Shown here: positions 1 to 9,451 of the stretch, piece after piece
How the letters are laid out: the number at the start of each line of letters is the position of its first letter
Position numbering within the stretch: position 1 is the first letter of the stretch
DNA from: Dyadobacter arcticus
GTDB taxonomy: Bacteria > Bacteroidota > Bacteroidia > Cytophagales > Spirosomataceae
Direction of reading: 5' to 3'
Assembly (NCBI RefSeq): GCF_011762185.1
Contig: NZ_JAASQJ010000003.1
Location: 248,001 to 312,000 of the forward strand
DNA: 64,000 nt
The notes under the pieces: model-generated
The model's input: the letters and a program-made list of their open reading frames with translations, nothing else
Told to the model about the DNA's origin: nothing
The model's database searches: none
Made by a program: the position numbers and the translations under genes

Positions 1-3000
1 TGTACCAGGCTTTACGACGACGACATTATGCGGCATAACATCCGGATTACTAAAAATTAGAGAGATTTTCCTGCCAGGCGGAACCTGCAATTCTTTTTTA
101 TCAAAAACCATTTTTGCCTCAATTGTAGTCAACGAAATTTCAATGGTACCCATGCTTTCAAGCAGGGAAAGGACTTCTCCTCTGTCTCTTTCAGGAAGCA
201 GACTAACCCGTTTCTTCATTTCCACAATAGCATTACCAAACGCCGGCGAATCCTGAACCTCACCAGGAAGGGTTTTTAGAGAAGCCAGAAACTCCCTGGT
301 TGGCTGCATCTTACCTGGATTATTGATCGTCATATCCATTAAAATGGGATAAGCGATTTCTGGCATTCGAGATAGTAAGTTTGCCTTGTCCGAGCCCAAT
401 AGGTTCTGACGGGACTGAACAGATTCATCGGCTGCGATCATCGCGGCATGAGCCACGACCTTCATTAGTTTACTCGTATCGCTTTTAATCATCTCTTCGA
501 ATTCGGCCTGATTTCCCCGTAATACCTTTGGATCTGAACTGAGTAGCAGATTGATTAATGCGATTTGTGAGTTGGAATTGGATTTCTCTTTCCTCATTGC
601 ATTCAAAAGCACTTGCACTTTGCTGATTTTCAACACTTCAGAAAGTTTGCCGGCAGCCTCCTGTTTCTGTTTTGGATCAATGCCAGGGCGTGAAAGTATT
701 GCAAACAAAGTTTCCTGGGTTTCAGGCAAACTGACAATTTCCTGATCAGACACTAGTGTCAACAGACTTTGCTCTGCTTTTTTGTTCAGTTTATTTTTTC
801 CAATTGAAGTAATCCAGAGCGGTTTTAATTGACGGAATGTTTCATGAATGGCGTAATCCAGGTAATAGTCCGTCGGATATTTAAAGATGTCCATTGCAGC
901 GTTGACGCCTGGCTCGGATTCGAAAAAGCTCATGGCGACAATGGCTTCCAGCCTCACCCTCGGCGAATCGTCGTTGACCTTTGCCTTCATTAATTCCAAT
1001 GCATTGGGTAATCGTTCGCTCCAAAAACGCAGGACTTTGGTGGCAGCGGCGCGCGCCTGTGGCTCCTTGGCTTTTAAAAGTGTTTTTAACAGATTTTCTT
1101 CAACCATATCGAAATCCTGGTAAAGCCATAATCCTTCCAACAAATGATGCTCGTATTCGGCATTTGATTTATCAAGGTTTGCTACCCACTTTTTTAATGC
1201 AGGAATGACCTCGTCCACACTTTTTGCCCTCAACTCTGATCGTGTTCTATATCTGAAACGGTCTTCATGGGCTTTCAGATTATCGAGTAGCTGCGGTATA
1301 CTTTGCCCCGAAATATCAGTGACTTTTAATAATGGTTGGTCCTTGTAAGTAATGCGCCAGATGCGGCCGTGTGATTTGTCCCTGGCCGGGTCGCGGGGTG
1401 GATTTTCGCCATGGGAAATCAGCGGATTGTACCAATCGGCAATGTAAACGCCTCCATCCGGGCCGAATTCAATGTCGATAGGCCGGAAATTCGGATCGGA
1501 GGATTGCAATAGTGCTTCCATTTCTTTGCCACGAATGACCCGTAGCGGCGACCCTGAATTGTCATGAAGAATACGGTGCTGCTTGGTACCTTGAAATCCA
1601 ATGTTATTGTTGACCAAAAAATCGCCCTGTACTTCGTCAGGAAATTGTCGGCTGGAAATAATTTCGATACCGGCAGTGGGCCTGACACGGGTTTCCGTAA
1701 ACATGTCGATCCTGGGATGTTTGTCGGGATATGTTACTTTGCCAGTCATGGGAGGCGCAAAATAATTGGAGCCGTCGGAAGCGTCGCCGATGAAATGGGT
1801 ACCCCATTTGTCAAAAATGCTGCCCCAGGGATTATAATAAGGATAGGAAATGTAGTGAAAAAGCTTGCCCGTGCGCGGTTCGAAGCGGTAGGTGGCACCT
1901 GCATAGGAGCGAACCGGACCATAAGGTGTCTCAACCTGGGTATTCAGAAATGTCCCCTCATTGAAATACAATGCACCGTCCTGTCCATATGTAAATGCAT
2001 GGGTTGCATGGTGGCTGTCTTCCGAGCCGAACCCGCTTAATATCACCTCCCGGAAATCGGCCTTATCATCGCCGTTGGTATCCTTTAAAAACAAAATGTC
2101 GGGTTCCTGGGAAACAAATATTCCCCCATTCCCAAACTCAAAACCCAGTGGAAGATAAAGGTCATCTGCAAAAACGGTATGTTTATCCGCCTTGCCGTCT
2201 CTATTGGTATCTTCCAGGATCACGATTTTGTCATGGACCGGAATGCCCGGAAAATATTGCGGGTAAGTCGGCATGGTTGCTACCCATAGCCTTCCTTTTG
2301 CATCAAAATTCATTGCAACCGGTTTTTCGATCGGGAAATCCTTTTCCGAAGCGAACAAACTGATCTCGTATCCTTTGGGAAGCTTGAATTTCTCAGTGGT
2401 AGCAGGCCAAGTTTGCTCGTGATGCTCGTGCGCAGCGGCCTTTGCAGCTTCTCCCTGCCGGCCAGTCATGGGTATGTCCGTAACCAGCATTGGATCAACC
2501 GGCTTGCCTCTGCGGTCTGTGATATCCAATGCTTTTTGATAAGCCGCGACGCGTTTACTTTTGCCCATTTCCCATATGACGGAGTCCAAAGCAGACGTCA
2601 TTTGATTTAATTTTCGGAGTTCAGGAGGAAATGCGATGACGCCAAAAGGTTCTCTGCGGCGTCCGTAAATGTATTCGCCGTTGACAGCACGCCAGCGATA
2701 AAAGAAATGGTCGTCTTTCATTTTGATGACGGCCCGGAGCTTTTTGTCGTAGTCTGAGTCGAAACTGGCTTTTCCCGAAAAACCCAGCGATTGTCCCATC
2801 CATTCTGCCGCCAGCCTGTAACCCGCGTCATTTAAATGAATGCCGTTGATGGTAAGCGGTTTCTTGCTTTTTGCTCCCATTCCCGCCAGCGATGGTTTGA
2901 ACAAATCAATGAAATAAAGGTTTTGGGACGCAGCGGTTTTTTGCATTACCTGGGTATACAATTCCAGGTTTTTGTTGTGTTCACCCACACTAGGAAAAGG

Positions 3001-3597
3001 TACGCCCAGATTTTCATGTGCGATGGGCGAAACGAGTACCAGGGTCGGGGAGGAGCGCCCGTTGTATTGATGGTCGAGCAGGTTTTGGATAAATTTTTGC
3101 AGGTCTTTTTCAAATTGCGGGACACCTGCCGGGCCCTTGAACGCCTCATTCATTCCAAAACAGAGGAAGATTATGTCTGCTTTCTGATCCGTCAAATCCT
3201 GGTTTAACCCATTGAAATTGAGGGCTACCGGCATGACAATTTTTTCTTGCTCGTGCGTAAAGCTTTTGAATTTAATCTCTTGCTGACCCTCGGTAAGACG
3301 GGAGGTTTTCTCACCAAACCCCGGAAAATTAAGTGGCCGAGGCTGTAACCCGACTTCATCGGCACTCCATCCCATGTTTCTCAAGGTGAGCTGCTTATCT
3401 GGAAAGCTCTTTTGAAGTAAAGTTTCGAAATAACCATAGTGCCGCATCCGGTCTGCGAATGTGTTGCCCAAAAGGATAATGTGGTCGCCTTTTTTGGGAG
3501 CAAAACCCGGATTCGGGGCTTGTGCGACGAGTGTTGGGCCGGATAGCAACATCACGCAAAGCAGCGTGAGGACATTACGGCAAAAAGAAATCATCAT
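1..3597 (-). CDS. SGNH-hydrolase / sorbosone-dehydrogenase-like / HEAT / cupredoxin fusion, 3' end outside the window
   Basis: The frame is open from the ATG at 3597 to the window edge (1199 codons, no stop), so the protein is incomplete. In order: a signal peptide (residues 1-26); an SGNH/GDSL-like domain starting at GDHIILLGNTFADRM (37-51), with NGIHLND holding the expected catalytic His (about 254); a glucose/sorbosone-dehydrogenase-type propeller from KFKLPKGYEISLFASE (about 404) to IWRITYKDQ (about 755); HEAT-like helices; and at the edge a cupredoxin-like start (PPGRKISLIF, then NPDVMPHNVV with a probable copper-ligand His near 1190). The usual nucleophile Ser of GDS is Thr (GNT). This architecture is known from PVC-type heme/copper sugar dehydrogenases, thought to be periplasmic; the substrate is not known. 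Genes at 21158 and 22411 carry the same parts as two proteins. Only the terminal domain is unseen. Confidence 0.85.
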   Translation of the reverse strand, partial: MMISFCRNVLTLLCVMLLSGPTLVAQAPNPGFAPKKGDHIILLGNTFADRMRHYGYFETLLQKSFPDKQLTLRNMGWSADEVGLQPRPLNFPGFGEKTSRLTEGQQEIKFKSFTHEQEKIVMPVALNFNGLNQDLTDQKADIIFLCFGMNEAFKGPAGVPQFEKDLQKFIQNLLDHQYNGRSSPTLVLVSPIAHENLGVPFPSVGEHNKNLELYTQVMQKTAASQNLYFIDLFKPSLAGMGAKSKKPLTINGIHLNDAGYRLAAEWMGQSLGFSGKASFDSDYDKKLRAVIKMKDDHFFYRWRAVNGEYIYGRRREPFGVIAFPPELRKLNQMTSALDSVIWEMGKSKRVAAYQKALDITDRRGKPVDPMLVTDIPMTGRQGEAAKAAAHEHHEQTWPATTEKFKLPKGYEISLFASEKDFPIEKPVAMNFDAKGRLWVATMPTYPQYFPGIPVHDKIVILEDTNRDGKADKHTVFADDLYLPLGFEFGNGGIFVSQEPDILFLKDTNGDDKADFREVILSGFGSEDSHHATHAFTYGQDGALYFNEGTFLNTQVETPYGPVRSYAGATYRFEPRTGKLFHYISYPYYNPWGSIFDKWGTHFIGDASDGSNYFAPPMTGKVTYPDKHPRIDMFTETRVRPTAGIEIISSRQFPDEVQGDFLVNNNIGFQGTKQHRILHDNSGSPLRVIRGKEMEALLQSSDPNFRPIDIEFGPDGGVYIADWYNPLISHGENPPRDPARDKSHGRIWRITYKDQPLLKVTDISGQSIPQLLDNLKAHEDRFRYRTRSELRAKSVDEVIPALKKWVANLDKSNAEYEHHLLEGLWLYQDFDMVEENLLKTLLKAKEPQARAAATKVLRFWSERLPNALELMKAKVNDDSPRVRLEAIVAMSFFESEPGVNAAMDIFKYPTDYYLDYAIHETFRQLKPLWITSIGKNKLNKKAEQSLLTLVSDQEIVSLPETQETLFAILSRPGIDPKQKQEAAGKLSEVLKISKVQVLLNAMRKEKSNSNSQIALINLLLSSDPKVLRGNQAEFEEMIKSDTSKLMKVVAHAAMIAADESVQSRQNLLGSDKANLLSRMPEIAYPILMDMTINNPGKMQPTREFLASLKTLPGEVQDSPAFGNAIVEMKKRVSLLPERDRGEVLSLLESMGTIEISLTTIEAKMVFDKKELQVPPGRKISLIFSNPDVMPHNVVVVKPGT

Positions 3598-3843
3598 GAT
3601 CAGAATTTAGGAAGTATTCAATTTATTAATAAATCAATAAATAGTGTTGTTCATCCTTCAATTTTAGATTTTTGGCGATTACAACATAGCCTTTTTGCTA
3701 ATCAGAGACATGATGATAAATGAAAGCAAACCGAAGTAATACGACAATTATGCAAGAATGTAAGTAGCTGAAAATCAATTAAACGGCATTGTATCCATAT
3801 TTCAGTTTGTTGATCTTTGTTTTAAACAAATCCCCGAAAGACG

Positions 3844-4584
3844 ATGAAACACATCTGCTACTCAACATTTCTATTACTCATTTTCGCTGTAAAACTAGTG
3901 CAAGCCCAAAGTGAAGAAGAAAAGCTTAAAAGTATTGTGCGGCTCGAATCAGAGTCGTATATGAAAAAGGACTCTGTTACCTGGAAATCGCTGTATAAGC
4001 AGGATGCGAATACGGTCCGTTTTTACGGAGGCAACGGTTTCTATAACCACAATGTTGGCTGGAACAATTTTGGGCCGACGCTCCTAGGCTGGATGAAAGA
4101 AAATCCCAAACCATCCAGCTACACGGCTATCGATATGAAAAACTACAATATCCAGGTGTCCGGTAACCTTGCAACTGTATCTTACACCCAGCGATTTTCT
4201 GCACCTGGTATTGATTCGCTCCGGCCGAGCGGTACATTGGAATACCGAACGCTCGTTAAGGAAGGTCAGAAATGGAAAATTGTTGCAGTAATGTCTTTTG
4301 ATACCTTATCATTTTCCAGCACCCGGCAATCGCTGGTGGAAAGCCAGTTTAATACAACAGGCTATAATTTTCTCAATGAAAAGAAAGTGAAAGAAGCAAT
4401 TGAGATTTTCAAACTGAACGTGACGCTCTACCCTGATTCATGGAACGCTTACGACAGCCTGGGAGAAGGTTACGCCGCTGCGGGTGAAAAAACACTGGCC
4501 ATCCAGAATTACGAAAAATCGATCCAGCTTAATCCGGATAATAGTGCCGGGAAAGAAATTTTGCAGAAGCTGAAAGCAAATTAG
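3844..4584 (+). CDS. Secreted NTF2-like (DUF4440/SnoaL type) protein with C-terminal TPR
   Basis: The 246-residue product starts with a signal peptide (cleavage near VQAQS). Residues about 25-150 read as an NTF2-like alpha+beta fold of the DUF4440/SnoaL kind, ending in the typical GQKWKIVAVMSF strand. Residues about 165-246 form one to two TPR units (YPDSWNAYDSLGEGYAAAG and QNYEKSIQLNPDNSAG). No enzymatic motif is visible. The TPR tail is like the C-terminus of the esterase at 42018. It is divergent from the large fusion gene at 1-3597, and the 246-bp gap is AT-rich and must hold both promoters. Function unknown. Confidence 0.8.
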   Translation: MKHICYSTFLLLIFAVKLVQAQSEEEKLKSIVRLESESYMKKDSVTWKSLYKQDANTVRFYGGNGFYNHNVGWNNFGPTLLGWMKENPKPSSYTAIDMKNYNIQVSGNLATVSYTQRFSAPGIDSLRPSGTLEYRTLVKEGQKWKIVAVMSFDTLSFSSTRQSLVESQFNTTGYNFLNEKKVKEAIEIFKLNVTLYPDSWNAYDSLGEGYAAAGEKTLAIQNYEKSIQLNPDNSAGKEILQKLKAN

Positions 4585-4656
4585 CTTCCAAACAAACGCA
4601 TCTCCGAAAACGTATACTTATATGCGTTCGTGCTTGAATCGAAAACTCTTACGTCC

Positions 4657-4832
4657 AGAGCCAGAGGCTCGTCAGATATCTCAACCCCGGGTTTCAACTT
4701 GGGGCATAGCAGATCAATGTTTGCGACGAGACCGACGGAGCGTACCAGCAGATCAATGTTTGCCAAACTCGGCTTGTTAAGGGTCAACGGATTGAAATCC
4801 GTTGTTAGGAGATCGGTCGAGCCTCTGGCTCT
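4657..4832. repeat. Palindrome-ended intergenic element, copy 1 (MITE/REP-like)
   Basis: A perfect 15-nt inverted repeat bounds the element: AGAGCCAGAGGCTCG at 4657-4671 and its exact reverse complement at 4818-4832. Inside are a degenerate hairpin near 4685-4704, a 17-nt direct repeat (4708-4724 and 4747-4763) and the small stem ACGGAT-TGAA-ATCCGT near 4788-4803. The same ends and core recur at 46261-46430, so this is a dispersed family. No transposase is present. The rest of the 4585-4975 gap shows no gene; short frames in it are accidental. Confidence 0.75.
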
Positions 4833-4975
4833 TTTTGGCAAATCTGAAACGCCTCTGTCGATACTCATCTTTAATATACCGTGATCTTGGTATTGCTTAA
4901 TGAGCACTTCCAAGTGAATTTTGTAGTAACAAACCTTTACAACACATTCAAAATAAACTCATTAAAGCTAAGAAT

Positions 4976-6937
4976 ATGAAAAGAACTTTATTTCTCATTG
5001 CAATTTCTTTTGCGCTGTCATGCCAGTTAACTTACAGTCAGACCTGCCCCGGGTCACTTTCCAGCACGACTGTAACGCCCTGCCTGGGCCAGCCTTTTAC
5101 GATTTCAACACCCTCCTCTGCCGCATTTGGGGGTTCGATCACCTGGGAGGTCGGTACAACCGATTCAGGACCCTGGACATCCGTTGGTACCAGCAATTTC
5201 AGCGGAAATACCGGCGCGGCGAGTTTTACAATCACCCCTGTTGAGGCGGGTGTGCGTTATTATCGTGGCGTCCGTACCTCGTGTACATATGCTGCGATTA
5301 TGGTCACAGTAGGAGCTAGTACCGCGCCATCTCCGCCAACAATTGCTGCGAGTACTTATTGCAACGGGTTGGCCACGCTTACTGCATCCGGGGCCGGCGT
5401 CGGAACGTACACATGGTACCGATTAAATTCGGTTTCACAATTATCACAGGTGCAAAGCGGACCTAGCAACGAATATGCCATTCCAGCGTTGCCAAACGGC
5501 AGTTTTTCTGAATCCTCCTTTCGTTATTACGTCACCTTTTCAAATGGTACCTGCACAAGCAGCGCCAGCAATATTTTGCTGGTGCTGCCCTCAGGAGTCC
5601 TACCGCCCGCTCCCACGATCACAGCGGAATCCGCGTCGGTATGTGTAAACAAATCGACAACCCTTACGGCGACCGGCTCAGGAACAATTAAATGGTATAG
5701 TACAAGCCCAAACACCCCGTTAGGGGAAGGTTCCAGCATCACAATCAGCCCAACCTCGACTAAAAATTATTTCGCAACAAGCACCATTGACGCCTCCTGC
5801 ACTTCAACCGGCAGCAATCAGGTAAATGTAGCACTAGCGTTGCCAACAGCAGTAACCACGGTTCCAAGCAGCCAGGATTTCCCCCCTGGTGGTTCCAGTG
5901 CCAGAGTTCTGACAGACGACAATTGCCAAATTTTCGCCACTTTTGGTGCTTCCGAACCTTTGGGAAGCGAGCTGTATTCCAACACCATCAACGCAAAAGT
6001 CTCCTTCGATAACTCCGTGCAAACTTATAATAAAATGCCCTATGTGCAGAGGCACTTCGATTTTCATCCCACAGAGGAGCTCACACCCGGTTATGCCCCT
6101 TTTTATAGCATTACAATGTATTTCACACAGGCGGAGTTCGATGCATTTAATGTTATCAGCACTGTAAAATTGCCCATGAACCAATCGGATGCGGAGGGTT
6201 ATGCTGCGAACATTCGTATCCTTCATGCCTATGGTACACCCAATTCCCAACCCGCCCGGCCCGGTGATTATTCAGCCAATAACGTGATTGAGGATTGCTT
6301 TGTCTGTACGACGGTCGGCTGGAGTACGGAGTACAATGCGTGGGCGGTGTCCATTAATACACGCGGTTTCTCGGGCTTCTTTATTACCGCAGTAGGATCG
6401 ACTTCCTTGCCCGTAACGCTCACCGCTTTCCAGGGAGCCAGACAGGAAAATAATGTTGCTCTCAATTGGCAGACAACCGATGAAACCAATAGCGACCGTT
6501 TCGAAATCCAGCACAGTACCGATGGTAAACAGTGGATTCAGATCGGACAGGTGAATGCGGCAGGCGAGAGCAAAACTTTACAGCGCTATACATACACCCA
6601 TTCCAATCCCACCGCAGGAGAGAACCTATATAAAATGAAAATGGTGGATGCTGACGGCACTTTTGCTTTTTCGAAGATTGTTTCGGTCCGGATGAATGGG
6701 GTGGATGCATTGAATGTTTTTCCAAATCCCGCGATGGATGTGGTCTCCGTTACCAGCAACGTACCCATTGTTTCTTACCAGTTGTTAGCAACGAATGGTG
6801 AGGTTATCAGGGAAAAAACTCAGGTTAAAACCATTCGGCTGGAACTGGGAAATCTGGCAGCCCCGGCTGGGATCTATGTTTTGAAAATGACTTTGGAAAA
6901 TGGTCAGGTAGAACATCGTAAATTGGTGATCAGGTAA
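4976..6937 (+). CDS. T9SS-secreted Ig-like surface protein
   Basis: 653 residues. A signal peptide (cleavage near TYSQT) is followed by Thr/Ser/Gly-rich beta repeats resembling bacterial Ig-like or PKD-type modules (about 22-300; paired Cys in each), then a middle domain (about 311-485) and the segment LPVTLTAFQG to the end. The last about 80 residues are a type A T9SS C-terminal sorting domain (NVFPNPAMDVVSV ... GIYVLKM ... HRKLVIR). About 340 C-terminal residues are homologous to the protein at 7073, while the N-terminal parts differ. Likely exported through the outer membrane and anchored or released; ligand unknown. Its stop codon overlaps the next start (TAATG). Confidence 0.88.
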   Translation: MKRTLFLIAISFALSCQLTYSQTCPGSLSSTTVTPCLGQPFTISTPSSAAFGGSITWEVGTTDSGPWTSVGTSNFSGNTGAASFTITPVEAGVRYYRGVRTSCTYAAIMVTVGASTAPSPPTIAASTYCNGLATLTASGAGVGTYTWYRLNSVSQLSQVQSGPSNEYAIPALPNGSFSESSFRYYVTFSNGTCTSSASNILLVLPSGVLPPAPTITAESASVCVNKSTTLTATGSGTIKWYSTSPNTPLGEGSSITISPTSTKNYFATSTIDASCTSTGSNQVNVALALPTAVTTVPSSQDFPPGGSSARVLTDDNCQIFATFGASEPLGSELYSNTINAKVSFDNSVQTYNKMPYVQRHFDFHPTEELTPGYAPFYSITMYFTQAEFDAFNVISTVKLPMNQSDAEGYAANIRILHAYGTPNSQPARPGDYSANNVIEDCFVCTTVGWSTEYNAWAVSINTRGFSGFFITAVGSTSLPVTLTAFQGARQENNVALNWQTTDETNSDRFEIQHSTDGKQWIQIGQVNAAGESKTLQRYTYTHSNPTAGENLYKMKMVDADGTFAFSKIVSVRMNGVDALNVFPNPAMDVVSVTSNVPIVSYQLLATNGEVIREKTQVKTIRLELGNLAAPAGIYVLKMTLENGQVEHRKLVIR

Positions 6938-7029
6938 TGTGGTATAAAAACCAAAAAATGGAATGGGTATGGCTGGTCATTTCGGTGCTGGCCATACTCG
7001 TTGCCATTGTTGGGATTTTGATGATGTGA
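6937..7029 (+). CDS. 30-residue single-span membrane microprotein, copy 1
   Basis: The ATG at 6937 shares its A with the TAA stop of the preceding T9SS gene (TAATG), suggesting translational coupling. The peptide starts MWYKNQKMEWVW and continues as a hydrophobic Leu/Val/Ile stretch to two terminal Met: one predicted membrane span with a short charged N-terminus. A second copy lies at 9451-9543 in the same position behind the paralogous gene. The two differ at six of 90 coding bases and only one change alters a residue (Val25 to Ile). That pattern supports a real protein, although recent duplication lowers its weight. I know no family; a role in inserting or exporting the T9SS partner is speculation. 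Confidence 0.6.
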   Translation: MWYKNQKMEWVWLVISVLAILVAIVGILMM

Positions 7030-7072
7030 CTTAGTTAAAGACATTACTTAATTACTACTTGTAAAAACAATC

Positions 7073-9451
7073 ATGAAAAGACAATTGCTTACTATCATTT
7101 TTACGTGGATTGTTCTGTTGTTAAGCGCAACAAATAGCAATGCCCAAAGTTTTGACCAAGAATTGAAATTAGTAGCAGGAGAGCGAAAGCAGAATGCTGT
7201 TTTTGGCAGTTCGGTAGCTATTAGCAGTAGTGGTGATTATGCTGTGGTTGGGGCTCCCGGAGATGTTGGGGCTCCTGGGGAATTCATAAATGGAGGTGCT
7301 TATATCTTTAAGAAAGCTTGTGACGGTAATTGGATCCTGGTCCAAAAGGTAAATGCGCCCCGCGACGTAAGAAGATTCGGAACATCGGTGGCAATTGACG
7401 GCGATGTGGTCGTAGTAAGCGATGATAATAGTGTGTACGTTGTGAAACGCCAGCCAAGTGAAGTATGGGGAATTACCCAGAAATTTACTGGCACCAGTGG
7501 GTTCGGCAATTCGGTAGCTATAAGCGGAGATAACTTTGTTGTCGGGCATTTTTTCGATGATTTTGATCAAAATGGAGCCAATAACCTAACAGATGCTGGT
7601 TCAGCTACTATTTTTAGCAAAGCAACGGGCGGAAGCTGGGTACAGGCGCAAAGGCTGGTGGCTGACGACAGGTTCCCGCAAGAATATTTTGGCAGGTCAG
7701 TATCTATAGGTGGCGATAGGGTGCTGATTGGTGCAATCCGAGATAGATATACTGCCCCTGATGAGTCAAGCAATGCAGCAGGTTCCGCTTATTTCTTTAA
7801 AAAGAATTCCGAAAATCAATGGGTTCAGGAGCAAAAAATCAGGCGGTCAAACCCAGAACTCGGTACAAGTTTTGGAGGCTCTGTCAGCCTACACAATAAT
7901 TACGCAATTGTGGGCGCAGAATTAGGCTACTATTATGACGGGCCTGTTGTAATTCCCACAGGTTCAGCGCATATTTTTGAACTGCAAAATAATGGAGATT
8001 GGGTAGAGGTGCGAAAATTGCTCACCCCTGGTGCGGCAAGTATCAAGGAGCAATACGGACATAATCATGAGCTGTTTGGTCGTAGCGTATCTATCAGCGG
8101 CGGTTATGCGGTTGTTTCGAAGGTTAGCAATCTTACTGGGTCTGGCGGCACGAGGGTCGTAGGAACGGGATTGGCATATATTTACAAACGGGAGAATAAT
8201 GGAGATTGGACCCTGTTGAAAGAAATAGCTCCTGATGACGGTGAAAATGGCGACGTATTCGGACAATCAGTGTTCATTCGTGATGAGGATATTATCGTAG
8301 GAGCGCCTAGTGAGAGAGATCCCGATCCCAACTACCTTTTAGGGGCAGCCTATATTTTTCAGACCCCAGTTCAACCGGAAATAGCTTCTAGCGGAGAAAC
8401 TGAGGACATTATCATAGAAAATAATACTGAAAACCGATTGGTAACCAGCGACTGCGGGTTGATAGGTACGATAACAGGACCGAACATCAGCAACGGTTCC
8501 GATGCTTTCACTGCCAGGGTAACCATTGACGAAGAAGTTCAAACGTATAGTAAACAGCCCTACCTGCAACGCCATTTTGATCTGGAGCCTGGTGTGGCAA
8601 ATCCTTCACTCGCAACCGCAACAGTCACGCTCTATGTCAGCCAGGAAGAATTCACAAACTTCAATGCAGCCAGCACGGTAAAACTTCCGGGCAATGAAGC
8701 AGATCTTGAAAACTACAAGGAAAACCTTCGTATCTGGCAGTGGCACGGAACGCCTACCACGACCCCCAGTGCTCCTGGAAGTTATACCGGCTCAATGGCC
8801 GTGCCAATCGATCCGGCCGATACGGACATCAAATGGATTGAATCGCTGTCCGCATGGGAAATCACGTTTAACGTGGTTGGCTTTTCCGGTTTTTTCATCA
8901 CCGCCGAAAATGCCGAAGCGTTGCCGGTAACATTGGTAAATTTTTCAGGCAAAAAACAGGAGCAGGCGGTACAGCTGGACTGGCAAACGACGGACGAAAC
9001 CAATAGCGACCGTTTCGAAATCCAGCACAGTACCGATGGCAAACAATGGATCCAGATCGGGCAGGTGAATGCGGCTGGCGAAAGTAAAACCTTACAGCGC
9101 TATACATACACTCATGCCAATCCGGCTGCGGTAGAGAATCTTTATAAAATGAAAATGGTCGACCTGGACGGCGCTTTCGCCTTTTCGAAGATTGTTTCGG
9201 TCCGTATGAATGGCACGGATGCATTAAATGTATTCCCAAATCCTGCAACAGATGAAGTCTCAATTACCAGCAAAATACCCATTGTTTCTTATCAGTTGTT
9301 AGCTGCAAATGGTGAGATCATCAGGAAAAAAACCAAGATTAAAACCGTTCAGTTGGAACTGAGAAATCTGGCAATTCCCGCAGGCCTTTACATTTTAAAA
9401 ATGACATTGGAAAATGGTGAGGTTGAACATCGTAAACTGGTGATACGATAA
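7073..9451 (+). CDS. T9SS-secreted FG-GAP beta-propeller protein
   Basis: 792 residues. A signal peptide (cleavage near SNAQS) is followed by about seven FG-GAP/integrin-like blades of the form FG.SVAISG.. VVVGA..... G.AYIF (about 45-430), as in surface adhesins. From about residue 458 it matches the C-terminal half of the protein at 4976: a shared beta domain (QTYSKQPYLQRHFDLEPG), the LPVTL..F module and a type A T9SS sorting domain (NVFPNPATDEVSI ... HRKLVIR). The two genes are tandem paralogues with different N-terminal ligand or adhesion modules. The final A of the stop is also the first base of a microprotein gene. Confidence 0.88.
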   Translation: MKRQLLTIIFTWIVLLLSATNSNAQSFDQELKLVAGERKQNAVFGSSVAISSSGDYAVVGAPGDVGAPGEFINGGAYIFKKACDGNWILVQKVNAPRDVRRFGTSVAIDGDVVVVSDDNSVYVVKRQPSEVWGITQKFTGTSGFGNSVAISGDNFVVGHFFDDFDQNGANNLTDAGSATIFSKATGGSWVQAQRLVADDRFPQEYFGRSVSIGGDRVLIGAIRDRYTAPDESSNAAGSAYFFKKNSENQWVQEQKIRRSNPELGTSFGGSVSLHNNYAIVGAELGYYYDGPVVIPTGSAHIFELQNNGDWVEVRKLLTPGAASIKEQYGHNHELFGRSVSISGGYAVVSKVSNLTGSGGTRVVGTGLAYIYKRENNGDWTLLKEIAPDDGENGDVFGQSVFIRDEDIIVGAPSERDPDPNYLLGAAYIFQTPVQPEIASSGETEDIIIENNTENRLVTSDCGLIGTITGPNISNGSDAFTARVTIDEEVQTYSKQPYLQRHFDLEPGVANPSLATATVTLYVSQEEFTNFNAASTVKLPGNEADLENYKENLRIWQWHGTPTTTPSAPGSYTGSMAVPIDPADTDIKWIESLSAWEITFNVVGFSGFFITAENAEALPVTLVNFSGKKQEQAVQLDWQTTDETNSDRFEIQHSTDGKQWIQIGQVNAAGESKTLQRYTYTHANPAAVENLYKMKMVDLDGAFAFSKIVSVRMNGTDALNVFPNPATDEVSITSKIPIVSYQLLAANGEIIRKKTKIKTVQLELRNLAIPAGLYILKMTLENGEVEHRKLVIR

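Noticed and set aside
1564-2040. 158-codon plus-strand open frame
   Set aside because: Antisense to the dehydrogenase domain of the fusion gene, which has a continuous, recognisable frame.
4581-4913. 110-codon minus frame and an 84-codon plus frame
   Set aside because: Both arise from the palindromic repeat; the mirrored sequence opens frames on each strand.
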